Shown here: piece by piece, positions 40,693 through 49,743 of the stretch
Numbering within the stretch: position 1 is the first letter of the stretch
Layout of the letters: every line of letters begins with the position of its first letter
DNA from: CAJBNH01 sp964447285
Lineage (GTDB): Bacteria > Myxococcota_A > UBA9042
Direction: 5' to 3'
DNA length: 64,000 nucleotides
NCBI GenBank assembly: GCA_964447285.1
Contig: CAYURO010000012.1
Span: 49,737 to 113,736, forward strand
Translations under genes and position numbers: made by a program
Notes under the pieces: generated by a model
Told to the model about the DNA's origin: nothing
Database searches by the model: none
What the model saw: the letters and a program-made list of their open reading frames with translations, nothing else

Positions 40693-43413
40693 TTACTGCA
40701 CGATGGGGGTCAGGCGCAGGACCGTGCCGATGTCACCCACCAACAACGCATCCTTGCCGAAACTGGCCACACTGAACAAGGACGCAATCGAGCCCGGCTG
40801 CAAGTCCTTGGTTTTCTGTCCGTTCCAGTACAGCGCCATGCCTTGGGTGCCCGCGAGAATCACCTCGTCCTTCTTCCAGCCCCAGATCGCGCGCACGGTT
40901 CGCTTCTCGTTCATCAGGGCCGGCACATACGTCCAGCTTTTGCCGTCCCAGTGCACCAGCACGCCTGAGCCGTTGGCGTCCGGCGAGCCCGAGGCCCACA
41001 CGTCCTCCGGCCCACTGCCCCACAGTGCAAGCAGGGTACTGGTGACTTCGTAAGGCTTTTCCTGCCCCGGGATGGGGTAGGGTTCGATCGGCGTCAGCGA
41101 CCAGCCCGAACCCACAGAGCGATAGATCAGGCCGCCCTCACCCGCGGCCCACACGTTGGTCGGGCTGGAGCCCCAGACCGTCCGCAGGGTCTTGGTGATC
41201 GGCGCGTTCACGACCTGCCACGTCTTGCCGTTCCACAGCGCAAGGATGCCGTTCTTGCCGCCCACGATCACTTGGTCTGGTCCCGCGGACCACACCGCGC
41301 GCCAGTCGAGCACGGGTCCGCCTTCAAGCAGGGTCCACTCCAGGCCGTCCCAGCGCATCACCACGCCCAGCAAGCCGGCCGCGTACACATCGTTGGGGCC
41401 AGAAGCGTAGATCGCCTGCAGGTGCACCGGCGAGGGCGAGGGCGTGACCTTCCAGCCCTCTGCCGTTCGGTGGGCCAGATAGCCGTTGTCGCCCGCCACC
41501 CACACGTCATCCGGACCGTTCGCATGGATCGCGTTCGCCGTGCCGCTGTTGGGCAGCGACGTGGCCGGGATCCAGCCGTTGCCCTTGCGCTCGTACACAA
41601 TGCCGCCCTGGCCGACGGCAAGAGCTGACCCTGGGCCCGTCGCCGCCACCGCCTGCACGCCGGGCACGATCGCCGCCTGCGTCCACACGCCGTCGGTGGG
41701 GTTGCGGGTGAAGACCTGCGAGTTGCCGACCGCCGCGTACAGGCCGCCGCCGAAAGACGTGACGCTGCGCAGGGATACGCCAGCCATTGCGGGCGGGATC
41801 TTGGCGCTCCAGCTGCCGTCCTGCCACTCGAGGACGGAGCCGTTGTCGCCCACCGCCACCGCGTGCGCCGCAGTCCCGTCGGTGGCCGGTGTCACCGCCA
41901 CGGCGCGCAGCGTCATCGAGGTCGGCGCCGTGATGACCTGCAGCCCGGCGGCTCCCAGAGTCCCCAGCAATCCAGAGGCGCCGACACCAAACGCAGGACC
42001 CCCGGGAGGCCCTCCGAAGCCGTAGACTTCCTTCGCCTTTCCCTGATTCTCCAGTGCCCACTTCACGCCGTTCCAGCGCGCGATGGTGCCGTCTGAGCCG
42101 ACCGCCCACGCGAGATCATCGGCCGCCGCGTACACGCCCCACAAAGTCGCGCTGGTCAAGCCCTTGCCGGTCGAACCCGTGCCCGCCGCGCACTGGCTGG
42201 TGACGAGCAGGTCGTCGACGAACACGCCTTCTCCCGCGTTGCCAGCCGATGTGACGCTGTCGAACGACACCTCCAAGCGGACCTTGGTGCCCTGAAACTC
42301 TGTCAGATCAACCGTTTGCTGGGTGAATTTGCTGGTCTTGCCGTTGGGCAGCTTGGTCGCCTTGTCCCACACGACCTTCTTGTTCGCCATGCCGATCACG
42401 GCGACCCGCAGCAGGTCCGAGGTCGTTCCCGAGTCCACGTCCAGCATCAACTGGAAGGTCAGGGTGGCCTTGACCGAGACCGGAACGTCGATGATCGGCG
42501 ACAACAGCGTCGCGCCCACCACCTTGCCGTTCTGGTAGTTGTGGCAGGGAGGAGACTTGCCGTCCTCGCAAGCCGCACCGGGCAGGCCGAAGTACGCCGC
42601 CGCCGGAGGGCTGGAGGCGCGTAGCTTGCCGTCCGCGTCCTGCAGACTGGCGACCGTCCAGACGATGCCGCCCTGACCGCTTGCGCTGTGCAAGTCGGAA
42701 ATGGCCCATTTGTTCAAGCTCTTGTCGAAGCTGTCGGAGAACGCCACACCGCCGCAGCATCCAGTCGCTCCGGACGGTGCGTGGCTGCACAAGCCCGCGT
42801 CGCAGACGTCGTTGGTGCACGCGTCGCTGTCGTCGCAGTCCGATGGTGACTTGCAGCCGCCACTGGGGCCCCAGCTCTGGCCCACCTTGCCGTTGCCGCC
42901 GGCGGCCTGCACCAGCGTGCCGCTCATGCCTGCAGCGAACGCCATGCCGGCACCCGGACTGGCCGAGACCGCGTTCAAGGTCGGGAACTTGCCGGTCGAC
43001 AACACCGCCCACTGCAGGCCGTCGTACGACAGGATCGTGCCGTTGGTGCCGACGGTCAGTACCCGCGTAGGGTGGTCCGACCAGACGCCGTGCAGGCTGG
43101 TCGTGGCGACTTCACCCGGCACCGCCAGCTGCGTCCACAGACCGGTCAGCGTGGTTGCCTCTTGGGCCGCGTCGACCGCGTCGTCAACGCCGTCGGAATC
43201 GACCGTGTCGGCGACCTGATCGGTGTCGGTCACGTCTGCGGGCGGCAGGACGTCCGGGTCCGTCGTCTCCGACAGATCGGCCGTCGTTGCGTCTGGTTGC
43301 GGGTCGAACCAAGTGTCGTCGGTGTCGCCGCAGCCGGCCGCCGCGAGCGCCAGGACCGTCAGTCCAAAGGCCGCAGCGCCTCGCCGCAAGATCGCAAAAG
43401 CACGCAGGTTCAT
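40693..43413 (-). CDS. Beta-propeller lipoprotein with Cys-rich and jelly-roll insert
   Basis: A 906-aa surface lipoprotein. The lipobox AAAGC gives lipid Cys28, followed by GDTDD and a long acidic linker (TDPDVLPPADVTDTDQVADT). The body is a beta-propeller of about ten repeats of 40-45 residues with the pattern hhAxGxxGhhhxWxGxxW, for example WAVGSDGTIARWNG and VWVAGDNGYLAH, related to Ycf48/BNR-like propellers. Between the second and third blades there is a Cys-rich repeat (CDDSDACTNDVCDAGLCSH) and a sandwich domain of about 190 residues (around SFDKSLNKWAISD) that resembles MAM or jelly-roll domains. ATG 43413, with GGAG upstream, overlaps the stop of the preceding gene as ATGA. The ligand is unknown. 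Confidence 0.8.
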   Translation of the reverse strand: MNLRAFAILRRGAAAFGLTVLALAAAGCGDTDDTWFDPQPDATTADLSETTDPDVLPPADVTDTDQVADTVDSDGVDDAVDAAQEATTLTGLWTQLAVPGEVATTSLHGVWSDHPTRVLTVGTNGTILSYDGLQWAVLSTGKFPTLNAVSASPGAGMAFAAGMSGTLVQAAGGNGKVGQSWGPSGGCKSPSDCDDSDACTNDVCDAGLCSHAPSGATGCCGGVAFSDSFDKSLNKWAISDLHSASGQGGIVWTVASLQDADGKLRASSPPAAAYFGLPGAACEDGKSPPCHNYQNGKVVGATLLSPIIDVPVSVKATLTFQLMLDVDSGTTSDLLRVAVIGMANKKVVWDKATKLPNGKTSKFTQQTVDLTEFQGTKVRLEVSFDSVTSAGNAGEGVFVDDLLVTSQCAAGTGSTGKGLTSATLWGVYAAADDLAWAVGSDGTIARWNGVKWALENQGKAKEVYGFGGPPGGPAFGVGASGLLGTLGAAGLQVITAPTSMTLRAVAVTPATDGTAAHAVAVGDNGSVLEWQDGSWSAKIPPAMAGVSLRSVTSFGGGLYAAVGNSQVFTRNPTDGVWTQAAIVPGVQAVAATGPGSALAVGQGGIVYERKGNGWIPATSLPNSGTANAIHANGPDDVWVAGDNGYLAHRTAEGWKVTPSPSPVHLQAIYASGPNDVYAAGLLGVVMRWDGLEWTLLEGGPVLDWRAVWSAGPDQVIVGGKNGILALWNGKTWQVVNAPITKTLRTVWGSSPTNVWAAGEGGLIYRSVGSGWSLTPIEPYPIPGQEKPYEVTSTLLALWGSGPEDVWASGSPDANGSGVLVHWDGKSWTYVPALMNEKRTVRAIWGWKKDEVILAGTQGMALYWNGQKTKDLQPGSIASLFSVASFGKDALLVGDIGTVLRLTPIVQ

Positions 43414-45356
43414 GGCAGCTTCTCCGCGACTTGGAAGACGCCGCCCTTCATGCCGACGGCCACGACGCCTTTGTCCGTGGCCACAACGCCGTACAGCACC
43501 GTTGGCACACCGCTGGAGACCCACTGGAAGGTGCTGCCGGGCTGCCCGACCACCAACTTGCCAGCCCAGCCGGCCGCCAGGACCTTGCCGTTGGCCAGAC
43601 GGGTGACGCCATGGAGGAAGTCGCCGGGCGACTCACTGACCAACGTCCACGCATCGTCGATGCGCACGATGACCGCGCCGCCGTCGCCGACCGCCGCTGC
43701 GCCGTCCGTGCCCCAAGCGACCACCCTGCGCAACGCGAGCGCACCGGCAGCGTCCTCGGGGGTCCACACGCCGTCCGCACCGCGCCTCAGCACCACGCCG
43801 GGCGTGTTTTCCAGACCGCCGACCGCGAAGGCGACGGTTCCCGCGACTGCGACGGACCGCAGCGGCACTTGGGTGCCCGTCATCTCGGTCTTCCACTTGC
43901 CGTCCATTCCGCGCAAGGCGGCGAACCCGTTGTCGCCGACGGTGATCGGCTTGCCGCTCAGCATCGCCACGCCGCGCAGCTCACCAGCTCCTGCGAGCAG
44001 TTCGGACTGGAAAACGCCCTTGCCGTCGCGGTGCAACACGGTGCCGCCCGTGCCAACGGACCACAGCTCAATGCCGTCGCCTGCCACGTCGTTCAGGTCG
44101 ACGCCGGTCGCCGGAGCCGCGAGGTCGAAGAAGGACGACTGCGCATCGACCGCCCTCAGCAACAAGCCGTACTGTCCGCAAGCGACCAGGCTGCCGTCGG
44201 CCATCGCCGTGACGTTGCGCAGGTCGGCGATCGTCTCTGCGCGGTGGTCCAGCCACTTGCCGTCGGCGAACACCACGCCCGCGCCCTTCTGCCCGACCGC
44301 AAGCGCGTGGGCTGAGCTGCCAGTGCCCACGCCCCACAGACCTGCAAACGAAAGCGTCGCCATGTTCACGCCGTCGATCGCTTGGACTTCCCACTTGCCG
44401 CTGAGCGACAGGTGCACCAGAGCGCCTTGTTCTCCGATGGCCCAGGCGTCCGAGTTCGACAGCGCCCAGATGCCGTACAGCTTGCGTTGATCGTTGACGA
44501 GCACGGACTTCCACGTGCCATCGAACGTCGCCAGATAGGCGTCGTCGCCTGCCGCGAACACCCGTCCCGCTGGGCTGACGTCCAGCGCCCGCAGCACGTG
44601 GCCGGCCGCATCGGGCATCAGCGTTTCGCTCCAAGTGCCGCCGGAGAAGCGCACCGCCTTGCCCTCTGCGCCGACCGCCCAGATCTGCCCGGGCGAAGTC
44701 GCGCGAATCGCGTACAAGTCAGCGTTGCTGTTGGTTTCTTCCTTGGCCCACTTGCCGTCGGGCTGCCGACGCAGAATCAGTCCCGCGTCGCCTGCCGCCA
44801 CCACCGTGTTGCCGTCGGCCGACGCGTGCACCGCGCGCAGCACCACGCCCTTGGCCGCGTCGGGCGTCACATTCTGGATCGCATGTCCATTCCACTCGAG
44901 CACAACCCCCTCACCGACGAACCATGCATGGTCAGGTCCAGTGCCCCACACGCCACGCAGCGTTGCAGTCGTGCCAGAGGCGCGCGGTGCGAACGTTTGA
45001 CCATTGCCGTGGAGGATCAAGCCCTTGGCGCCCACGATCCAAGCATCCTGTTGCGATGACCCCCAGACCGCGAACAGGTCCTGATCGAACTTCAGCGACC
45101 GCGGCGTCAGCACGGGGCCGGTCGTCGTGTCGGCCGTGTCCTCGGGGACCGTCGTGTCGTCGACGACGTCCGAGGTCGCGTCGGGCAAGACGTCCGGCGT
45201 CGCGTCGGCGGTGTCGGTGACGATGGTGTCGGTCGGAGTCGTGGTGTCGTCGCCGCTGCTGGTGTCGCTGCACGCGCTCAACAGGGCGCAGGTTGCCACG
45301 GTTGCCAGCCACGCCAGCGGTCGGCCCATTCGCCGCAGAGAAAGGAACGGAGTCAC
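43410..45356 (-). CDS. Beta-propeller lipoprotein
   Basis: A 648-aa lipoprotein. With GTG 45356, behind AGGAT, the signal peptide reads MTPFLSLRRMGRPLAW and ends LLSAC, with lipid Cys29, then SDTSSGDDTTT and an Asp/Thr linker of about 45 residues (TADATPDVLPDATSDVVDD). An in-frame ATG at 45329 is the alternative start. The rest is almost entirely propeller blades of 40-45 residues (AWIVGAKGLILHGNG, IWAVGAEGKAVRFSG, AWAIGEQGALVHLS and others), about 12 in number, enough for one large or two smaller propellers. Its stop overlaps the start of the next propeller gene. The two proteins look like diverged copies. Confidence 0.8.
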   Translation of the reverse strand: MTPFLSLRRMGRPLAWLATVATCALLSACSDTSSGDDTTTPTDTIVTDTADATPDVLPDATSDVVDDTTVPEDTADTTTGPVLTPRSLKFDQDLFAVWGSSQQDAWIVGAKGLILHGNGQTFAPRASGTTATLRGVWGTGPDHAWFVGEGVVLEWNGHAIQNVTPDAAKGVVLRAVHASADGNTVVAAGDAGLILRRQPDGKWAKEETNSNADLYAIRATSPGQIWAVGAEGKAVRFSGGTWSETLMPDAAGHVLRALDVSPAGRVFAAGDDAYLATFDGTWKSVLVNDQRKLYGIWALSNSDAWAIGEQGALVHLSLSGKWEVQAIDGVNMATLSFAGLWGVGTGSSAHALAVGQKGAGVVFADGKWLDHRAETIADLRNVTAMADGSLVACGQYGLLLRAVDAQSSFFDLAAPATGVDLNDVAGDGIELWSVGTGGTVLHRDGKGVFQSELLAGAGELRGVAMLSGKPITVGDNGFAALRGMDGKWKTEMTGTQVPLRSVAVAGTVAFAVGGLENTPGVVLRRGADGVWTPEDAAGALALRRVVAWGTDGAAAVGDGGAVIVRIDDAWTLVSESPGDFLHGVTRLANGKVLAAGWAGKLVVGQPGSTFQWVSSGVPTVLYGVVATDKGVVAVGMKGGVFQVAEKLP

Positions 45357-45414
45357 GTCGGGATCCTTCGGGCGCGCCCCAGCGGTTGCCAAGCCAGAGC
45401 GCGCAAGGGGCAGG

Positions 45415-48400
45415 CTACTGCCGCGTGAAGAAGAACGAGTGCGCCGACCAGGACCGCCAGGTCAGCTGGTCCAGATCGCTCAGGTCGTAGGCGTCGATAT
45501 CGAAGCCTTCCTTGTAACCGCGGATGATGGTCAGCCGCAGCGGCGTGCCCTTGGGGATGCCGGGCGTGCCTTGGATGGTCGGGAAGTCGGGCAGCTCGAC
45601 CTGGGTTACGTTACCCTTGGTCATGATGTTCCACACCGGCGTGTCGCCCATCATCCCGGGGATGCCCAGCGTGACGTAGTTGAAGTGCGGCTCGACCGTT
45701 GTGGGGTCCACCGTCCACTTCAGCGTCGTTCCGGTCAGCACGCCTGAGTCCAGCGGCTGGTTCGGCAGGGGCGGGTACAGCATCGGTCCCAGCAGCAGCT
45801 CGCCCTCGCCGACCGCATAGACGTGACCGTCTTGGGTCGCCCAGACCGCGTTCAGCGCCTTGTCGGAGATGGGCGTGTCGACCACCTGCCACGTCTGCCC
45901 GTCCCAATGCAGCACGACGCCGCGGCTGCCCACGGCCCACACGTCTGAGTCCGAGGTGCCGGAAACGGAGGCGAGCGTTGTGGTCACGGGGCTCTTCATC
46001 GGCTTCCATGCGGCGCCGTCGAAGTGCAGGATCGTGCCCTTTTCACCGACCGCGTACACAGAAGTCGGTCCCACCGCCCACACCGACCGCAGCGCGATCG
46101 AGGTCCCCGACGACTGCAGCTTCCACACTTGGCCGTCCCAAGCCCAGATGACGCCGTAGGTTTGTCCCACGGCCCACACGTGGTCCTTGTCGCTGCCGTG
46201 GATGGCAAGCAGGTTTCCAAAGACCGGTGGGCTGGTCGCCTTCCACGTCGCCTGTCCGGCCACGTCCTGCAGTCGGTAAATGCCGTTCTGTGCCGCCGCC
46301 CAGACCGTCTCGCCCTGACCGTCGGCCACCGCGAACACCGCATTCAGGTTGGCCGTCGTCGGCACGACCGGAAGCGTGTCCCACTTGATCCCGCTCTTGA
46401 CTGCTGCCGAGCCAGCCCAGCCGACCGCCCAGACCTTGTCACCCAGGCCGTAAACGCCGCGCAGATCCGCTTTACCGGGAGGGGGTTGCAGCGTCCAGCC
46501 GTTGCCAGACCAGTGGACCAGACCGCCCTGAGCGCCGACCGCGTACATGTCGTTCGCGTCCTTGCCCCACAGTCCATAGAGGTTGCGGTCGATGCCGGTC
46601 GGCACCGCCTCGAAGTCGCCACCGGGAGCGAGCCGCAACATCGCGTCGTCGTTGTACGTCTTGATGTCCTGCTTCAAGGTCATCGAATAGGGCAGCTGCG
46701 AAACGCCCAAGTCGACGACGATCCCCAAAATCGAGATCGACGCGTCGTGCAGGTCGCCAGACAGCGCCGCCGGCAGCTGCTGGATCTCCAGATGGTCGGG
46801 ATCGGTCTCGGTGAACGGATACAGGAACTTCATGTCCTGAAAGGGCATTCGCAGCACGCCGTCGCCACCCAGCACCAGATACGCCCAGGCCGCCGACACG
46901 ATGTAGTTCTGCGTCGGCCAGATGGGAGGAAGGTCCAGACGCGTCACGGCCTTGCCGGTCAGCGGCATGTCCAGCTGAATGTTCACTCCGGTGATGTTGC
47001 CCTCGGCACCCACCATCAGGTTGCGCCGCACGCCCATGACGGTCGGCGTGAAGGCTTGCATCGACGCCGCGTCCTCGGGGACCAGCACTGCGCCTGGCGT
47101 CTTGTAGCCGCCAAAGCACACGATCGCCATCTCGCCGTAGAACGTATTGATCTTGTAATTGTAGAAGTTCTTGGCGTTCGCCTCGAACCCCTTGCCCTCC
47201 GGCGGGTAGTTGTCTTGGTCGAACAGCGACGGCTTGGTGTGCAGGCAAACTGAGGTCAGCTCGCCCTTGACCGGCACGCAGCGCGCAGGACCGCTCTGCA
47301 TCGGCATGCACTTGAAACCACTGGTGCATTGCTGGCCCAGCGAGCAGTCGGCCACGCAACGCTTGCCATTGTTTTCGCCGATGTCGACGCAGCCCACGCC
47401 GGGGCCGCCCCAGCTGCACGATGCGTCCGAGTCGCACGAAGAGCAGATCGGGGACGGCACGACGCCCAGTTGGGACGAGCAGCTGCCGACCGGCACGAAC
47501 ACGTACTTGTCCAAGCCCACGACCTTGCCGCTGACGGTGGGCGGCGCCTTGCCCGGTGGTGGCGAACCCGAAGACGGCGGAGGAATCGGCGTGATGTACA
47601 GCGTCACGTTGGTGGCGTCGAAGAGCACGATCGACGCCGACTCGTAGGCCTCCTTGGACGCCGAGACCATCTGCTTGCCGGACAGACCGGGGCCGGAGAA
47701 CGTGATCTGCCCGTCGGCGTTGGTGAATCCCTGATACGGCGTGGTCGGGTCGGTCCACAGCATGGTGAACGCGTCGGGCACAGGCTCGCTGCTGCTGGCG
47801 TCCAGCACGGTCAGGTTGATCGCGCCGTCTACGTCTGCGCCCCAGGTGCCGCCGTACGTGCTCTTGGGGTTGAAGTAGGTGAAGGCCTTGGCGGCCACGG
47901 CTTGGGCCGTCCCGATGCGTGCTGTCACATCGACCGCGCCCACCTTGCCCGGAGGGGTCTTGCAGGTCACGTGAGTGGGGTCCAGGAACGTCAGGTGCGT
48001 CGCGGGCTTGCCGTCGAACAGCAACTGCACCGCAGGCGAGAAGCCGTTGCCATAGATGTGCACGAAGGTGCCGCCGGCCTGCGCGCCGGAGGACGGGTAG
48101 GGTACGTACAGCTCCAGGTCCTTGCTCGTATAGGCAAAGCCGTTTGGCAGCACGGCCGTTTGGGTGCCGACCTGAACCGACACGGGAACGTAGCCCGGGC
48201 TGCCGGGGGGCGTGACCGCCTGCAGCTCTGCGTCACTGACCACCAGCACCGTCGAGGCGGACAACGCACCGATCCGGACCGTGGGCTTGCCCTTGGAGAA
48301 TCCGGAGCCCTTGACCACGATCTTGGTGTTGCCCTCGACCGAGCCGCTAGATGGAGTGACCGACGAGATCCCCAACGTATCCGTATAGGCGTAGCCGTCG

Positions 48401-49674
48401 GCGAGCTTGCCCGTGCCCTTCGACGTCATCAACACCACCGCAACCGGCCCGGCCACGGCGCCCTTGGGCACCTGAACGACCAGCGTGTGGGCCGCCGGCT
48501 GGATCTCCACGACCTTGGCCACCTGGTTGCCGAACAGCACGGTCGTGTCGCCTGCGGAGACCAGGCCGGTCGCCACCAGCGTCGCCACGCCGCCACCTGC
48601 CAGCGGACCCGACGCGGGCGCCACCGACAGCAGCTGCGTCGCCGCTTGGCCTTGGTCGTCGGTGTAGACGAAGCCACCCGCGAGCGCTCCGGTGCCGTAG
48701 GTCGTCGTCACGACCACGTCAGCCTTGCCGGCCGTGCCGGGAGGTGTCGCGATCTCAAGTCGGTCGACCCCGACCAACGCCAGGATCGTGGCCTTGGCGC
48801 CGCCAATCGTGACGTCTGCGTCCTTGGTCAGGCCGGTTCCGGTCAGCACTGCTTGGGTGCCACCCGCAGTCGGTCCAGCACCCGGGATTAGCGACGCGAC
48901 GGTGGGGGCTGCCGTGTAGAAAAAGCCCTTCTTCATCACCGCCGCGCCCTGGTCGCTGACCACGTGCACCGCGGCCGGTCCAAACACGCCGGGGGGCGTC
49001 ACGGCGAGGATTTGGTCCTCTCCCGAGACCTGCACGCCCAGTGCCTGCCGGCCGCCGATCAGCACGGACACCTTGCCGGTGAACCCGGATCCCGAGAGGA
49101 TCAGCGGAGTTCCGCCCGCCACCGGACCCGTCGACGGCTGCACCGAGGTCAGCACCAACGCGTTGGAGTACAGGAATGCCTTGTCGAGACGGCTGGACAG
49201 GCTGGGGTCGCCGGGAAGCACCACTTCGACATCGACCAGACCGGTTTCGTGTGGCGGTGTGCGGATCTCGATTCGCGTAGAGTCGACGAATGTGAGGGCC
49301 GACGGGTCTAGCGGGGTGCCGCCGATCAGGACCTGTACCGTCTCGTTGAAGCCCGACCCGGTCAGCGTCACGACCTCGCCGCCGACAGACGAGCCCTTGT
49401 CTGGGCTGATGGACTGCAGCGTGAACGGCTCGGGCGCGACATCCTCGACGGCATCTACAGGTGTCGCATCGTCAGCGACGTCAGCCGGAGTCAGGTCCTC
49501 GCCGGGCAGGGCATCCGCAGCCGTATCGACGGGTTGCGTATCTGCGGCGACCGTGTCGGCCGCGCTTTGGTCCACGGCCGGGTCTGAGCAGGCCGTGGTC
49601 AGCACCGTCAGCAGCGCGATGGCCACCAGCACGGCCCACACCAGGCCCCCGCTCTTGTTTCGCAGGCTTGTCAT
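45415..49674 (-). CDS. Giant lipoprotein: six TIG domains, carboxypeptidase-regulatory-like domain, Cys-rich region and propeller
   Basis: A 1419-aa surface protein. The signal ends LTTAC (lipid Cys29), followed by SDPAVDQSAADTVAADTQP and more acidic linker. Six IPT/TIG domains of about 85 residues follow (about residues 82-610), each opening like SISPDKGSSVGGEVVTLTGSGF in pattern. A carboxypeptidase-regulatory-like domain comes next (around PDAFTMLWTDPTTPYQGFTN), then a segment with more than ten cysteines (from CSSQLGVVPSPICSSCDSD). A region of about 200 residues without a known fold leads to a propeller with at least seven blades (MYAVGAQGGLVHWSG, VWAVGSRGVVLHWDG). A short C-terminal beta domain ends the protein. 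TIG stalk plus propeller head suggests an adhesin or receptor. Confidence 0.82.
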   Translation of the reverse strand: MTSLRNKSGGLVWAVLVAIALLTVLTTACSDPAVDQSAADTVAADTQPVDTAADALPGEDLTPADVADDATPVDAVEDVAPEPFTLQSISPDKGSSVGGEVVTLTGSGFNETVQVLIGGTPLDPSALTFVDSTRIEIRTPPHETGLVDVEVVLPGDPSLSSRLDKAFLYSNALVLTSVQPSTGPVAGGTPLILSGSGFTGKVSVLIGGRQALGVQVSGEDQILAVTPPGVFGPAAVHVVSDQGAAVMKKGFFYTAAPTVASLIPGAGPTAGGTQAVLTGTGLTKDADVTIGGAKATILALVGVDRLEIATPPGTAGKADVVVTTTYGTGALAGGFVYTDDQGQAATQLLSVAPASGPLAGGGVATLVATGLVSAGDTTVLFGNQVAKVVEIQPAAHTLVVQVPKGAVAGPVAVVLMTSKGTGKLADGYAYTDTLGISSVTPSSGSVEGNTKIVVKGSGFSKGKPTVRIGALSASTVLVVSDAELQAVTPPGSPGYVPVSVQVGTQTAVLPNGFAYTSKDLELYVPYPSSGAQAGGTFVHIYGNGFSPAVQLLFDGKPATHLTFLDPTHVTCKTPPGKVGAVDVTARIGTAQAVAAKAFTYFNPKSTYGGTWGADVDGAINLTVLDASSSEPVPDAFTMLWTDPTTPYQGFTNADGQITFSGPGLSGKQMVSASKEAYESASIVLFDATNVTLYITPIPPPSSGSPPPGKAPPTVSGKVVGLDKYVFVPVGSCSSQLGVVPSPICSSCDSDASCSWGGPGVGCVDIGENNGKRCVADCSLGQQCTSGFKCMPMQSGPARCVPVKGELTSVCLHTKPSLFDQDNYPPEGKGFEANAKNFYNYKINTFYGEMAIVCFGGYKTPGAVLVPEDAASMQAFTPTVMGVRRNLMVGAEGNITGVNIQLDMPLTGKAVTRLDLPPIWPTQNYIVSAAWAYLVLGGDGVLRMPFQDMKFLYPFTETDPDHLEIQQLPAALSGDLHDASISILGIVVDLGVSQLPYSMTLKQDIKTYNDDAMLRLAPGGDFEAVPTGIDRNLYGLWGKDANDMYAVGAQGGLVHWSGNGWTLQPPPGKADLRGVYGLGDKVWAVGWAGSAAVKSGIKWDTLPVVPTTANLNAVFAVADGQGETVWAAAQNGIYRLQDVAGQATWKATSPPVFGNLLAIHGSDKDHVWAVGQTYGVIWAWDGQVWKLQSSGTSIALRSVWAVGPTSVYAVGEKGTILHFDGAAWKPMKSPVTTTLASVSGTSDSDVWAVGSRGVVLHWDGQTWQVVDTPISDKALNAVWATQDGHVYAVGEGELLLGPMLYPPLPNQPLDSGVLTGTTLKWTVDPTTVEPHFNYVTLGIPGMMGDTPVWNIMTKGNVTQVELPDFPTIQGTPGIPKGTPLRLTIIRGYKEGFDIDAYDLSDLDQLTWRSWSAHSFFFTRQ

Positions 49675-49697
49675 TGGATGTTCCCCCTCTGCCTCGT

Positions 49698-49729
49698 CTT
49701 GCCTCTTCCTCTTCTTGCCTCTTCCTCTT
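49698..49729 (-). repeat. Perfect 16-bp direct repeat in the leader of the TIG/propeller gene
   Basis: Two adjacent identical copies of a 16-bp unit (plus strand CTTGCCTCTTCCTCTT) lie 24 bases upstream of the minus-strand start at 49674. A partial third copy (TCTTGCC) follows. The transcript would be purine-rich here (AAGAGGAAGAGG), with extra Shine-Dalgarno-like sites. Confidence 0.8.
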
Positions 49730-49743
49730 TCTTGCCCGCTTCG

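Noticed and set aside
47329..48891. 520-aa plus-strand frame opposite the TIG/propeller gene
   Set aside because: Antisense shadow of the TIG region; no ribosome site and no known motif.
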